DNA from: a virus
Reading direction: 5' to 3' (one strand)
IMG/VR virus record: IMGVR_UViG_3300008108_000178
Location: 1-64,000 of that record
Length of the DNA stretch: 64,000 bases
Positions 30,819 to 41,500 of this stretch are shown piece by piece. A model generated the notes under the pieces. It ran no database searches, was not told the DNA's origin, and saw nothing but the letters and a program-made list of their open reading frames with translations. Each line of letters starts with the position of its first letter. The stretch's first letter is position 1. A program made the translations under genes and the position numbers.

Positions 30819-33800
30819 GTGGTAGGTGGTATTAATACTCCATTGTTGGTAGTGGGAACAGATGGTAGTGTTTTACCTACTACAATTTCTGTATACAATC
30901 CCGAAACACAAGAAACTACCTCATTGACTAGTCCAGCAATGGGATATGCTACCGCATTAAAAGTAGAAGAAGGTATCTATTTCGTAAACGGTTATTTTGT
31001 AAGAAACCAAGAACAACTTTTAATTGTTGACAAATATTATGATAAGCCATCTGCAAAAATTGGATTTAACATTATTGAAGATATTATAACTCCAGAAGAA
31101 GATGCATCTCTTTACGACAATGCTAGAGGGTTTTCAAACTACTCTGCTCCTGGAGCACATAGATTAAAACTTTCTCTTGATCTCAAGAAATATGGATATG
31201 AACAATTAACTGATAAAAATTTCATACAGTTAATTAAAATTAAAAATGGTATTGTAGAAAAGCAAGTAAGACCAGCAGATTATACATTACTAGAAGAAAC
31301 ACTAGCAAGGAGAACTTTTGATGAATCTGGTGATTATGTAGTAAAAGATTTTTCAGTAGATATTAGAGAGTACTACCAAAAAAACAACAACGGAGGTATT
31401 TTCAAATTATCTGCGAATGGATTAGTAAATAATATTTCAGAAGAACAAGCATCTAAAAAATTACTTGCAAGTATTGGACCTGGCAAAGCATATGTGCGTG
31501 GTTTTGAAATAGTAAATAAAGAAACCAAGTATTTAGAAATCGATAAAGCAAGAGATACTTTAACAAGAGATAATGTAACTATTAAATCCAAAGGCTCTTC
31601 TACATTTAAAATTTCTAACGTATTTGGTAGTGTACCTCTTAATAATGTTGCAGGAGATTTGACAGCTTACCCAGATGTTTATTTGAGCTGTGTATTTAAT
31701 GATGGTTCAATTGGGTTAAATGGTCAAGAAGAAGATGATTATTTTAAACTCACAAAATCTAGAAGAGCACAAACATTTACATTAAAAGATGGTATAAAAA
31801 CAATTTATGTTCAAGTTGCTGATAATTTACCAGCTTCAAGAAATGAATATCCATCTACTTTATGGTATGTAAAAACTCGTAGTGGTGGAGAACCTTCTTC
31901 CGTTGGTTCAGTTGATGTTTTAGCTGGGTCTATTTGCAAAAGAAATGATGTTTCTACTGCTGCTGGACAATTTTATGTAGAATTTACTATTACTGGAGAT
32001 AAATCAGTATTAGATACATATTTTCTTGAGTACGATGATGGAGGAGCTGGTAAGCTACGACTACTGTACGAAACAGAAGCAGATGCTCTAGCAGGTGCTG
32101 CTACTTATTATGGCAGGATAGTTGATTATAACAATACAATTACTCCAGTAATTGGAATTACAAAGCCAAAGAATTTTACTCTTTCTGATAGAGCATTAGG
32201 TTTTAATCCAGATACAGACATTGTTGTTTCCAAAGGAAGGAGTGGTATAAATTCAAGACCATATAGTGGTATTTTTAATTTTTCTTATTTTAATCCAATT
32301 TTCTTCACAAAACTTACATTAGAAGAATCCCCATCTATTGGATTTGATATTGGAAAATATATTACAGGAAAAACTAGCAATGCATATGGAGTAATTGAAT
32401 CTGATACTACAGAAAATTATAGCAGTGGCAATACTTTATTTGTTACCGTTCTTTCTGGAGAATTTATTTCAGGAGAAACTATTTCTGACGAAGATGGAAA
32501 TAGTTTAAAAATTGCAACAGATAACACAATTTCACATTTCATTGTCACTAATCGTGGCAATGGATATACCACAGATGTCAAATTAATTATTGATGGTGAT
32601 GAAGTTAATTCTACTAAAGTAAATCCAGAATTAATTGGAGGATCTATTTACAAAATTGATATTAATGATAAGAATGCATTAAGAAAAGAATATGCAGCTC
32701 CGCCTATAGTGACTGCATCCCCTCAGCCAGATTCTCAAGAAAATTACGCAACGATTGTCCCAGTATTATATAAAAATACTGTTTTAATTTATAATCCACA
32801 AAATGTAAAATCAATATATTCTAACTACAATAATTACGTATTTACGGCAGATATTGATTTTACAAAAACAGAATATTCTGCATACAAGCAAATTACTAAC
32901 TTTACTTTCTCTGGAAAGAAAGGAGATCGTTATATTGAATGCAATGGTTTTGGAGCAAATTTATCTAAAGATTTAATTCAAGGTGATATTATTCAATTTA
33001 CTGATGAAGTTAATCAAGTAATTAAAAATATTGTTCAATATACTTCCGACGCTCAAGGTGTATTCAAGTCAAGAATTTATTTAGACTATAGTTTACCAAA
33101 TGATATTGTAAATGCAAGCGTAGTTAGAATTAGACCAAATATTGAAAATGTTACTTCATCTTTAGTTTATCCAACAGGAAGCAAGCAAGTTGCTTCTTTA
33201 GTAAAAGATACTTCAGATACAAAAATCAAATGCTATATTAGAAAAGATTTCACTACAGATCTTTCTTCTAGCGGTGGTACTCTAACTTTTACTGCTCAAC
33301 TAGCTACAGGATTTCAAAGATTTGTTTCATATTCAGAAAATTCTTTTGTCCTAACAGTTTTAGATAAAGGAGGTTCGACCGCAGTAAACACTGGAGATAT
33401 TGTTTATATTCCAGAAGAATATATATCAATTAATAATCCATCAACAGATTCAACTGGGATTACAACTGGTTCTGCTGTGATTACACTACCAGATAACTAT
33501 TTTGGTTCTGGTTTAACTAATTATCCTAAATTGAAATTAACTGCTACTGTAGAAATTGATAAAGCTAAGCCAAGGTTAAAGACTTCAATTACTAATAAAA
33601 GAATTGTTGTTAGCTCAAGTGGCGATAAAGTTATTCCATTACGTGGTATTGATTACGATGGAGAAAATATCGAAGTTTATTCATATTCTGATGCATACAA
33701 ATTAAGATATGTTTATGAAGGTACATCAACTACACCACCAGACGTTGATGCAAGTGGACAATTAATTAGTGGCACAGATATTACATACAAATTTACATTC

Positions 33801-36800
33801 GATGATGGTCAACGAGATACTTTATATGATGTCTCTAGAATCGTTCTCAAGCCAGGATTTGATGCTCCTAATGGACAATTAGTTATTGCATTTGATTATT
33901 TTGAACACTCACAAGGAGATTTTTGTACGGTAGATTCATATTTACATGAAGCAGGAGTACCTGCAGAAGAAATTCCATCATTTAATTCTGCATTAAATGG
34001 AATTGTTTCACTAAAAGATGTAATTGATTTTAGACCAAAAGTAGATTCTAATACTACTATTACGGGATTCCAAGATGTTTCTATTTTAGCAAATCCAGAA
34101 GGTAAGAGCTATGTAAACTTCGTTGGAGATGGAGGAGTAATTTCATCAACACCAGCATCAGATAAAAATCTTGAGTATACTATTTCATTTAGCGAAACGC
34201 AATACTTAGATCGTATTGATGGAATTTTCTTAAATAAAAAAGGAGAGTTTATTGTAAAGCAAGGCAATTCTTCAATGAATCCTTCTAAGCCAGATAATGT
34301 AGATGATGCAATTGCTATTTGCTATATTCATATTCCATCATTTACTATTACTAGCAAAGATGTACGAATTGTTCCAGTAGACAATCGTAGATATACTATG
34401 CGTGACATTGGAAAATTGGAGAAGCGCATTGAACGTCTCGAATACTACACAACTTTAAGTATTCTTGAACAACAAGCACTCAACATGCAAATTAAGGATG
34501 AGATTGGATTAGATAGATTTAAGAGTGGCTTTATTGTAGATAATTTTGAATCGCATGGCATCGGTAATATCAAATCATCGGATTACAGATGTTCTATAGA
34601 TACTCAGCAAGCTGTTTTACGTCCACAGGTCAAAGAAAATAGTCTTAATCTAGTTGAGATTAACACTAGAGATGATCAACGTTCTATTGCTGGATATACA
34701 AAATCAAATAATATTGTAACATTACCATTTAGATCAATAAAAGTTCTTGGCAATGAATACGCAACCAAGACTATAAATCCAAATCCATTTGTGGTTATTC
34801 AATATGTTGGAGATTGTTCCATATCTCCAGTTATCGACCAGTGGTATGATACTTCTATTGCTCCATTGGCAATAAACAATAATACAAGTCATTTTACTAT
34901 TTTCCAAGCAAAAGATGATGTAAAAGAATCACTATCTAGTATATTCAATTCATTTGTTATTAATTGGGTTGGAACAAATGCTTCATTTTTAAATATAAAT
35001 TCGTTTGCTTCTGTTGCTAGCGAAACTACAAATTCTTCGGTTCAACAAGCGTCTATTGCAAGTTCTTCTAATGTTAATCCACAAAATAATGAAATTGGAA
35101 AAGGTATTAATTCAAAGACAGTAAACAACAATAGTGTCGCATCATCATTGCAGTTTTTTGCTAGATCTATTCCTATTAAATTTAAGGTTCAACGATTAAA
35201 AGCTAATACAAATTTAAATGTTTATGTTGATGGTAGAAATATTAATCGTTGGGTAGTTCCTGATGCAATTTTTACTGGAGTAGCAGGTAATTCTTTATCT
35301 ACTTTTAATTCTTCATTAGTAACAGATGAAAATGGAAATTTAAGTGGAGTTGTTTTATTCCCAGCTGGTTATCCACCAATTGAAAACTCAAGATGGACTG
35401 GAAATGTAAATACTGTTTCTTATGATGAAGGTTCTGAAGAAATTAGATTTACCGCTGGAGAAAAAACAATTACGTTTGCATCTTCATCTGAATACTCAGA
35501 TAAATTATCTTCAGATACTTATGCTGAAATTAAGTTTTATTCTTCTGGAATTATTCCAGAAAATCCACCTTCAGTAATTTCAACTTCTGCTGCTTATTTC
35601 AAAGCTAATGAAGGAGTTCAGTTAGTCAATAGCAATACAGATCAAGAATCAAAACCAAATCCATTAGCACAAACATTTAAAATTGAAAATTTTGCTGGTG
35701 GTATGTTTACTACTGGGGTTGATTTGTTCTTTAATAAAAAAGATAATGTAGTACCAATTAGAGTATATTTAACTAATATTGATACAGGAAAACCTGGAAA
35801 ATATATTATTCCTGGATCAGAATCTGTAATGTATCCAGAAACTTATTTAAAAGTTTACCTTACTGGCGATTCCGATACAATTTCAATTAAGAAAGGTGAA
35901 TTTGTAAAAGGTAAAAATTCAAATGCAACTGGTCCAGTTTTAAAAGTATTTGATAAAAATAATATTTTAGTTGGAGACGAAAATTCTGTTCAATTCCAAC
36001 TAAACAAAGAGCAAGTTTATACACTTGTTTTAAGTAATAATAATGGTGTTTCATTTTTACAAAATGAACCATTAGAAATTGCATCAATTACTGAATTTAA
36101 TAATACTAGAAATAAAAGTGCAGTTTTAACAATTGCAAAAGATTCTGGAAAAGTAATTGATTTGAAAGTAACTAATGTAGGAGATAATTATGAAAGTGCT
36201 ACTATTGTAATTGAAAGCCCTCAACTTCCAGGAGGAAGTACTGCAACTGGTACAGTTAGCGTTTCTGAATTTAAAATTTATAATGCAGAAATTTCATTAA
36301 ATGGTCGTGGTTATACAGAAGCTCCTTCAGTTGTAGTTAAAGGAGTTGGTAGTGGTGCAGGGGAAGCTAAGATAGAATCGGTAATTGAAATAGATACCCC
36401 AGCTGTAAGGATGGGAATTGCTACCGATGAATTTAGTGAAACTAAATCTATAGTGCCAACTAGATTTAACTTTAAGCACCCAGTATATTTGCAAAATAAT
36501 TCAGAATATGCCTTAACTATAGAAACAGATTCTATCAACTATGAAATTTGGTCCTCTAGATTAGGAGAGACTGAAATTGCAACAAGCACTACAGTTAATT
36601 CACAACCACTACTAGGTTCTGTTTATAAATCACAAAATACTGATAACTGGACAGAAGATTTATTTGAAGATATTAAATTTACTTTATATAGAGCAGAATT
36701 TGATATTTCAAGGCCAGCTGAATTATTATTAACTAATAGTAATTTAGGATATGAATTATTAGATTCAAATCCATTTGAAACTAGTGTTAGATCTTCTACT

Positions 36801-38405
36801 AATGCTACTTCAAATCTATTTAAAAATAATAACTCAATTGTAAAAGTAAATCACAGAGACCATGGATTTGAAGATTCAGGAAAATCATATGTATTCTTTA
36901 GAAATGCAGAAACTGTTGGTGGAATTGCGTCAACCACGTTAAATTCGTTATTATTCAAAATTACTAATTCTGGATTAGATTCTTATAATATTATTTCCCC
37001 AAATCGAGCTGGATCTAGTGTTGTTGGTGGTGGTAATAAAGTTTTAGCTTCATACAATAGAAAATATGAAAAACTTTATGCACAAATTTCATACCTACAA
37101 TTAGAAGGAACTACTATTGACACCTTTGTAAAAACTACAAATATTACTCCAGTAGATTCTAAATCTATTAATTTCCCTTCATACACACAAACAGATTATG
37201 AAAAAACTTTCTTAAATCAAGAACAGTTTTTCTCAAATCAAAAAATAGTTGCTTCCAGAATTAATGAGACTTTAAATTCACTTAATAGATCTTTAACATA
37301 TAAAGTCAATTTATCTTCAACCATTTCTTATCTATCTCCAGTAATTGATTTAAATACTTGTTCCGTTAAAATGTCAACTAATAGAATTGAAAATTCTACT
37401 GGTTATGAAAATAGATTTGGTAAAAGATATCAAGTATTAAAATTCTCTCCTCTTTATAATATTGGTTTAATTGTTGTTGGTTCTGATGACGATTTAGTTA
37501 CTGGTACTGTATTATCTGGACAAACAAGTAAAGCAGTTGGAACAATATTGAATTACAGTAATAATGTAGCATTAATAACATTAAATACTTCAGTTTCATT
37601 TGAAACTAATGAGCAAATTATTGCTACTACTTCTGCTGGTATTCGCATTACATCAGTTAATTTAAGTGTTTCTTCTTCAACTGAACAAATTTACACATTC
37701 AGTGAAAATGCTGATTTGATTGCATATTATCCACAAAATGTAAATATTGATTATGGTAATATTATTAATGGTAAAATTATTTCGTGGGATTCTAAAGATA
37801 AAAAAATTATTGTAGAAAATAGTTATTTACCAATTTCAAATAACTATACTAGCCCTATTACAAAAGATAGTGCATTTGTAAGAAAAGAAACTGAACAATC
37901 ACAAGATATCTTTAGAGTTGGGGATATTGTAAAAACTGGAGATGGTAAATATGTTACTGTTTCTGAAATGAATTTCACGACTGGAGTTGATTTCACACCA
38001 GAAGTTAGTTCGAGAAATAGTTCAGCATTAGCAAAGTATGTTTCTAAAGAAGTTGCAATTAATAGTCCTGGAACTTCAGTAGATGTTAGAATCACTGCAA
38101 ATGTAAAAGATACCGAAAATATAAAAATTCTTTACAAGATTAAAGAAGCATCATTGCAATCAAATTTTGAGGACATTAATTGGAAATATTTTAATATTGA
38201 TGGTTCTCCTGATAATGAGGATTTAGCAACAGCAGAAAATTCAATTTCAGCAATTGTTGAAAAGCAATCTTCGTATCAAGAATTTAAATACAGTGCTACA
38301 AATTTACCAGAATTTACTTCCTTTGCTATAAAAATTATAATGAAAACAGATGATCCAGCATATTCTCCCAAAATTCAAGATGTTCGTGCAGTAGCTTCAT
38401 TCTAA
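30819..38405 (+). CDS. DUF4815-like baseplate/tail structural protein, 5' end disrupted, 2528 aa
   Basis: The frame is open from 30585, but its first conventional start is GTG at 30819. The sequence before it (SVSEVAVNENGAIVYKKYD, 30591 on) is clearly coding. Landmarks: EGIYFVNGYFVRNQEQLLIV, ARGFSNYSAPGAHRLKLSL, FDYFEHSQGDFCTVDSY, and a helical part around residues 1195-1260 (RDIGKLEKRIERLEYYTTL, then GFIVDNFESHGIGN), all typical of this large cyanophage virion protein. The C-terminal half is beta-rich and fibre-like, with GRGYTEAPSVVV-type repeats. In related phages it sits with gp8 and is thought to be a wedge/fibre component. The natural start is at 30517 (see the fragment entry). Confidence 0.75.
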   Translation: MVGGINTPLLVVGTDGSVLPTTISVYNPETQETTSLTSPAMGYATALKVEEGIYFVNGYFVRNQEQLLIVDKYYDKPSAKIGFNIIEDIITPEEDASLYDNARGFSNYSAPGAHRLKLSLDLKKYGYEQLTDKNFIQLIKIKNGIVEKQVRPADYTLLEETLARRTFDESGDYVVKDFSVDIREYYQKNNNGGIFKLSANGLVNNISEEQASKKLLASIGPGKAYVRGFEIVNKETKYLEIDKARDTLTRDNVTIKSKGSSTFKISNVFGSVPLNNVAGDLTAYPDVYLSCVFNDGSIGLNGQEEDDYFKLTKSRRAQTFTLKDGIKTIYVQVADNLPASRNEYPSTLWYVKTRSGGEPSSVGSVDVLAGSICKRNDVSTAAGQFYVEFTITGDKSVLDTYFLEYDDGGAGKLRLLYETEADALAGAATYYGRIVDYNNTITPVIGITKPKNFTLSDRALGFNPDTDIVVSKGRSGINSRPYSGIFNFSYFNPIFFTKLTLEESPSIGFDIGKYITGKTSNAYGVIESDTTENYSSGNTLFVTVLSGEFISGETISDEDGNSLKIATDNTISHFIVTNRGNGYTTDVKLIIDGDEVNSTKVNPELIGGSIYKIDINDKNALRKEYAAPPIVTASPQPDSQENYATIVPVLYKNTVLIYNPQNVKSIYSNYNNYVFTADIDFTKTEYSAYKQITNFTFSGKKGDRYIECNGFGANLSKDLIQGDIIQFTDEVNQVIKNIVQYTSDAQGVFKSRIYLDYSLPNDIVNASVVRIRPNIENVTSSLVYPTGSKQVASLVKDTSDTKIKCYIRKDFTTDLSSSGGTLTFTAQLATGFQRFVSYSENSFVLTVLDKGGSTAVNTGDIVYIPEEYISINNPSTDSTGITTGSAVITLPDNYFGSGLTNYPKLKLTATVEIDKAKPRLKTSITNKRIVVSSSGDKVIPLRGIDYDGENIEVYSYSDAYKLRYVYEGTSTTPPDVDASGQLISGTDITYKFTFDDGQRDTLYDVSRIVLKPGFDAPNGQLVIAFDYFEHSQGDFCTVDSYLHEAGVPAEEIPSFNSALNGIVSLKDVIDFRPKVDSNTTITGFQDVSILANPEGKSYVNFVGDGGVISSTPASDKNLEYTISFSETQYLDRIDGIFLNKKGEFIVKQGNSSMNPSKPDNVDDAIAICYIHIPSFTITSKDVRIVPVDNRRYTMRDIGKLEKRIERLEYYTTLSILEQQALNMQIKDEIGLDRFKSGFIVDNFESHGIGNIKSSDYRCSIDTQQAVLRPQVKENSLNLVEINTRDDQRSIAGYTKSNNIVTLPFRSIKVLGNEYATKTINPNPFVVIQYVGDCSISPVIDQWYDTSIAPLAINNNTSHFTIFQAKDDVKESLSSIFNSFVINWVGTNASFLNINSFASVASETTNSSVQQASIASSSNVNPQNNEIGKGINSKTVNNNSVASSLQFFARSIPIKFKVQRLKANTNLNVYVDGRNINRWVVPDAIFTGVAGNSLSTFNSSLVTDENGNLSGVVLFPAGYPPIENSRWTGNVNTVSYDEGSEEIRFTAGEKTITFASSSEYSDKLSSDTYAEIKFYSSGIIPENPPSVISTSAAYFKANEGVQLVNSNTDQESKPNPLAQTFKIENFAGGMFTTGVDLFFNKKDNVVPIRVYLTNIDTGKPGKYIIPGSESVMYPETYLKVYLTGDSDTISIKKGEFVKGKNSNATGPVLKVFDKNNILVGDENSVQFQLNKEQVYTLVLSNNNGVSFLQNEPLEIASITEFNNTRNKSAVLTIAKDSGKVIDLKVTNVGDNYESATIVIESPQLPGGSTATGTVSVSEFKIYNAEISLNGRGYTEAPSVVVKGVGSGAGEAKIESVIEIDTPAVRMGIATDEFSETKSIVPTRFNFKHPVYLQNNSEYALTIETDSINYEIWSSRLGETEIATSTTVNSQPLLGSVYKSQNTDNWTEDLFEDIKFTLYRAEFDISRPAELLLTNSNLGYELLDSNPFETSVRSSTNATSNLFKNNNSIVKVNHRDHGFEDSGKSYVFFRNAETVGGIASTTLNSLLFKITNSGLDSYNIISPNRAGSSVVGGGNKVLASYNRKYEKLYAQISYLQLEGTTIDTFVKTTNITPVDSKSINFPSYTQTDYEKTFLNQEQFFSNQKIVASRINETLNSLNRSLTYKVNLSSTISYLSPVIDLNTCSVKMSTNRIENSTGYENRFGKRYQVLKFSPLYNIGLIVVGSDDDLVTGTVLSGQTSKAVGTILNYSNNVALITLNTSVSFETNEQIIATTSAGIRITSVNLSVSSSTEQIYTFSENADLIAYYPQNVNIDYGNIINGKIISWDSKDKKIIVENSYLPISNNYTSPITKDSAFVRKETEQSQDIFRVGDIVKTGDGKYVTVSEMNFTTGVDFTPEVSSRNSSALAKYVSKEVAINSPGTSVDVRITANVKDTENIKILYKIKEASLQSNFEDINWKYFNIDGSPDNEDLATAENSISAIVEKQSSYQEFKYSATNLPEFTSFAIKIIMKTDDPAYSPKIQDVRAVASF

Positions 38406-38599
38406 TGTATATTCAAGTTGAAGGCCATCCAAATTTAGTTAGAGATGCTAACACTGGGGCAATCATAAGTAGGGATCGCCCCACAAAAAGATTAACATCT
38501 GAGTTTAATACAATGAAAGATGACATAAATACTTTGAAGGAAGAACTATCTGAAATTAAACAGCTTCTTAGAGAGATTGTAAGAAATGCCAGCAATTAA
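38405..38599 (+). CDS. Small coiled-coil structural-region protein, 64 aa
   Basis: It begins in a TAATG overlap. The start MYIQVEGHPNLVRDANTGAI is followed by a heptad helix (DDINTLKEELSEIKQLL). Short proteins of this plan stand between structural genes in many cyanophages. It may be a chaperone or minor virion protein; that role is inferred. Confidence 0.75.
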   Translation: MYIQVEGHPNLVRDANTGAIISRDRPTKRLTSEFNTMKDDINTLKEELSEIKQLLREIVRNASN

Positions 38600-41500
38600 C
38601 GTCGCCAAAACAGATACCTTTGAGATTCAAAGGCAAAAAATTAATCAGATTGGTAATCAAATTTTTAGCATATCTCAAGGTGGTAGTGATTTATCTACTG
38701 GCAATTTAAAATTAGGTGATGGATTAGTAGATTCTCCTTCTTTGTCTTTTTTATCTGATGGAGAATTAGGACTATTTAAAGCCTCCCAAGAAACTGTTGG
38801 ATTTGTTAGTGCATCCAAAAAAATATTTCAATATGATTCTATTGGTAGCTACTTCTTTAGAGATTTATTAATTCAAAAAAAGCAAATTAATGCGGTCTCG
38901 ATTGAAAACGAAGGAAAAAATTATGATCCTGGATCATATACTAATATTCCTGCGTTAGGTGGTGCTGGTGCTGGAGCAACTTTAGATATTACTGTTTCGG
39001 CATACAGTGGAACAACTACTCCTGGATCTGGATATACCTATCCGTCAAGCGGAGGTGGTTTAGGGGGAGGAGGTGTTCAGCAATTTACTGGCATTCCATT
39101 ATCTGGAGGTAATGGAACTGGAGCAATTGCAAACTTAACTTTTTCAAATGGAGGATTTTCAGAAACAGATATAACTACATTTGGAACTGGTTATTTAGTT
39201 GGTAACACACTAGTTCTTCCATCTACAAAAAATAATATATCTGTAACTATACAGCAAAACCAATCATCTATTACTGTAGCATCCACTGCGGGATTTTTTG
39301 TTGGTATGGTACTCACTAAAGTTAGTGGAACACCGTCTTTAGTGGCTCCAAATGATTTAAATGGCAATCCTTTACCATTAGTTATAACAGGAATTAGTGG
39401 TGATACGACTATTCAAACTAATGGTCAAGGATCTGCAGATGGTAATGCAGTATATAATTTTAGTGTTCCTTGGGGTTCTGGAATAGGTTATAACTATGTA
39501 ATTAATAAATTAGGCATAATAACAGAAGTTAGTATAAATGAAATTGGCAATGGTTATGAAGAAGGAAATATTTTAACTGTTAATAATCTTGCTTTAACTA
39601 AACCAATTCCATATACAGTTGCAACTAAACAATCAATTTTAGTTACATTTACTACTACTGTACCATCATCATATTTTACTGTTGGTAATAATTACGTTTT
39701 TACTCAATCTGGTCCGACTGGAGATACAAACACTACTGTAACAGTAATAGAAAAACAAGTTACTGGTTTAAATATTACTGACATAACAGTAACTGTTGTT
39801 GGTACATCGGGAAGTGTTTCTTCTGGTAATACAGTTGGTCCTTATACAGTTGATACTGCAACCCAAGGAAATAAATACACCATAGATTTTAATGATGGCA
39901 ATGATGCTCAATTATATCCAGATTTTACTCTATTAAAAGATAATACATATACATTTACTTATCCAAGTAACCATCCACTAAAATTTAGTATTCATCCAAG
40001 AGGAATTTGGAACACTAAAAATGTTGGTGTTTTAAATGTAACTACAGGAAGTAAAGTTTTAAACGTTGCTAATACTACTGGCATATTGCCAGGAATGATA
40101 GTAGAAAAAGATAATAGTGTTACAGGAGAACTTGCTGCTTATGCAGCAAATACCACAGTAGTATCAGTTACTTCAAATACCGTAACAATTTCTGATTTTC
40201 CGACATCAGCAGGAGAAGTTACTACTATTTTCAAAGGAGCTTTATATAATGGTACTGAGGTAACATACGGAAATACTACAGTAACAATTCGTCCAAGTAT
40301 TGATACTCCACCAACTTTATATTACTACTGCTCTCAACATTCGGACATGTCGGGTGGTCTAGGTTATGAAGCAGTAGTAACAGTAAGTCAAATTAATCCA
40401 AAAGTATTTGGTTCGGAAGCTGAATTTTTTGTTGACGCTGTAGATATTACTGATATGTTTACAGCAAATATCGAAGATGGTTTAGTTACAACTTTTAATA
40501 TTCAAAGTACTCAAGTAACAAGTAATATTTTAAATGCCACTACTGGAAATATTACTTCAGTATCTGCAAACACTAGTGTAACTACACCATTATTAAGAAA
40601 TACTTCTAATTTAACTTTAACATCTGGCGATACATCTAATATAGTATTAAATACTCAATCGTTAAAGTTAGGAACGGCATTAACGATTACTTCTTCTTCT
40701 GGTAAAATAGAAACATTAGGAGAAATAAAAACTTCAGATAAAATAAATGTAAGTGATGTTTTAAATATAACAAATGCGGATATTAAATCTTTAGGTACTA
40801 GCGATATTAGTTTATCGCCAGCAACAAATAGAGTAGTAAAAATTAATGCTAATTCTGCTTTAGTTATTCCTTCTGGAAATAGCTCGGCAAGACCAACTAT
40901 TTTAGCAGAAAATGGTGCTATAAGATTTAATACTACTACCCAACAATATGAAGGTTATAGTCAATCTGCCGCATCATGGTCTTCTTTAGGTGGTGTTAGA
41001 GATCTTGATGGAAATACTTATATTTTAGCAGAAGAAACAATAGGTGCAAATGACAACACATTATGGTTTATTAATGATAATAATAATACAATAAAATTCA
41101 CACCAGTTTATCAAGAATTTGTAAGTACAAAAAAAGTAAGATCGGTAAACACTTCCGCTCCAGAATATACAGAATGGAATTCAAATATTCCAGTAACTGC
41201 TGGACAATATTTAAAATATAGAAATAATATTTATGTTGTTGTTTCTTCTGGTGTAACTGGAACTTCTGGTTCCGAACCAACTAATACCAGTGGAAATAAT
41301 TTTCCAAATGGAACTTGCATATTAGCATATTTTACTACAGCAGTAGCACCATTAACTTTTGAAGAAATTTCAGAACTTAGAATAGCTCCAACTGGAGGAA
41401 CGCCATTATCTATTAACGGAGATCTTCGATTAGCAAATAATGTTATATCTACTGATATAAATGATTTATTAGTTCGTCCAAATTCTGGTAAAAAAGTTAC

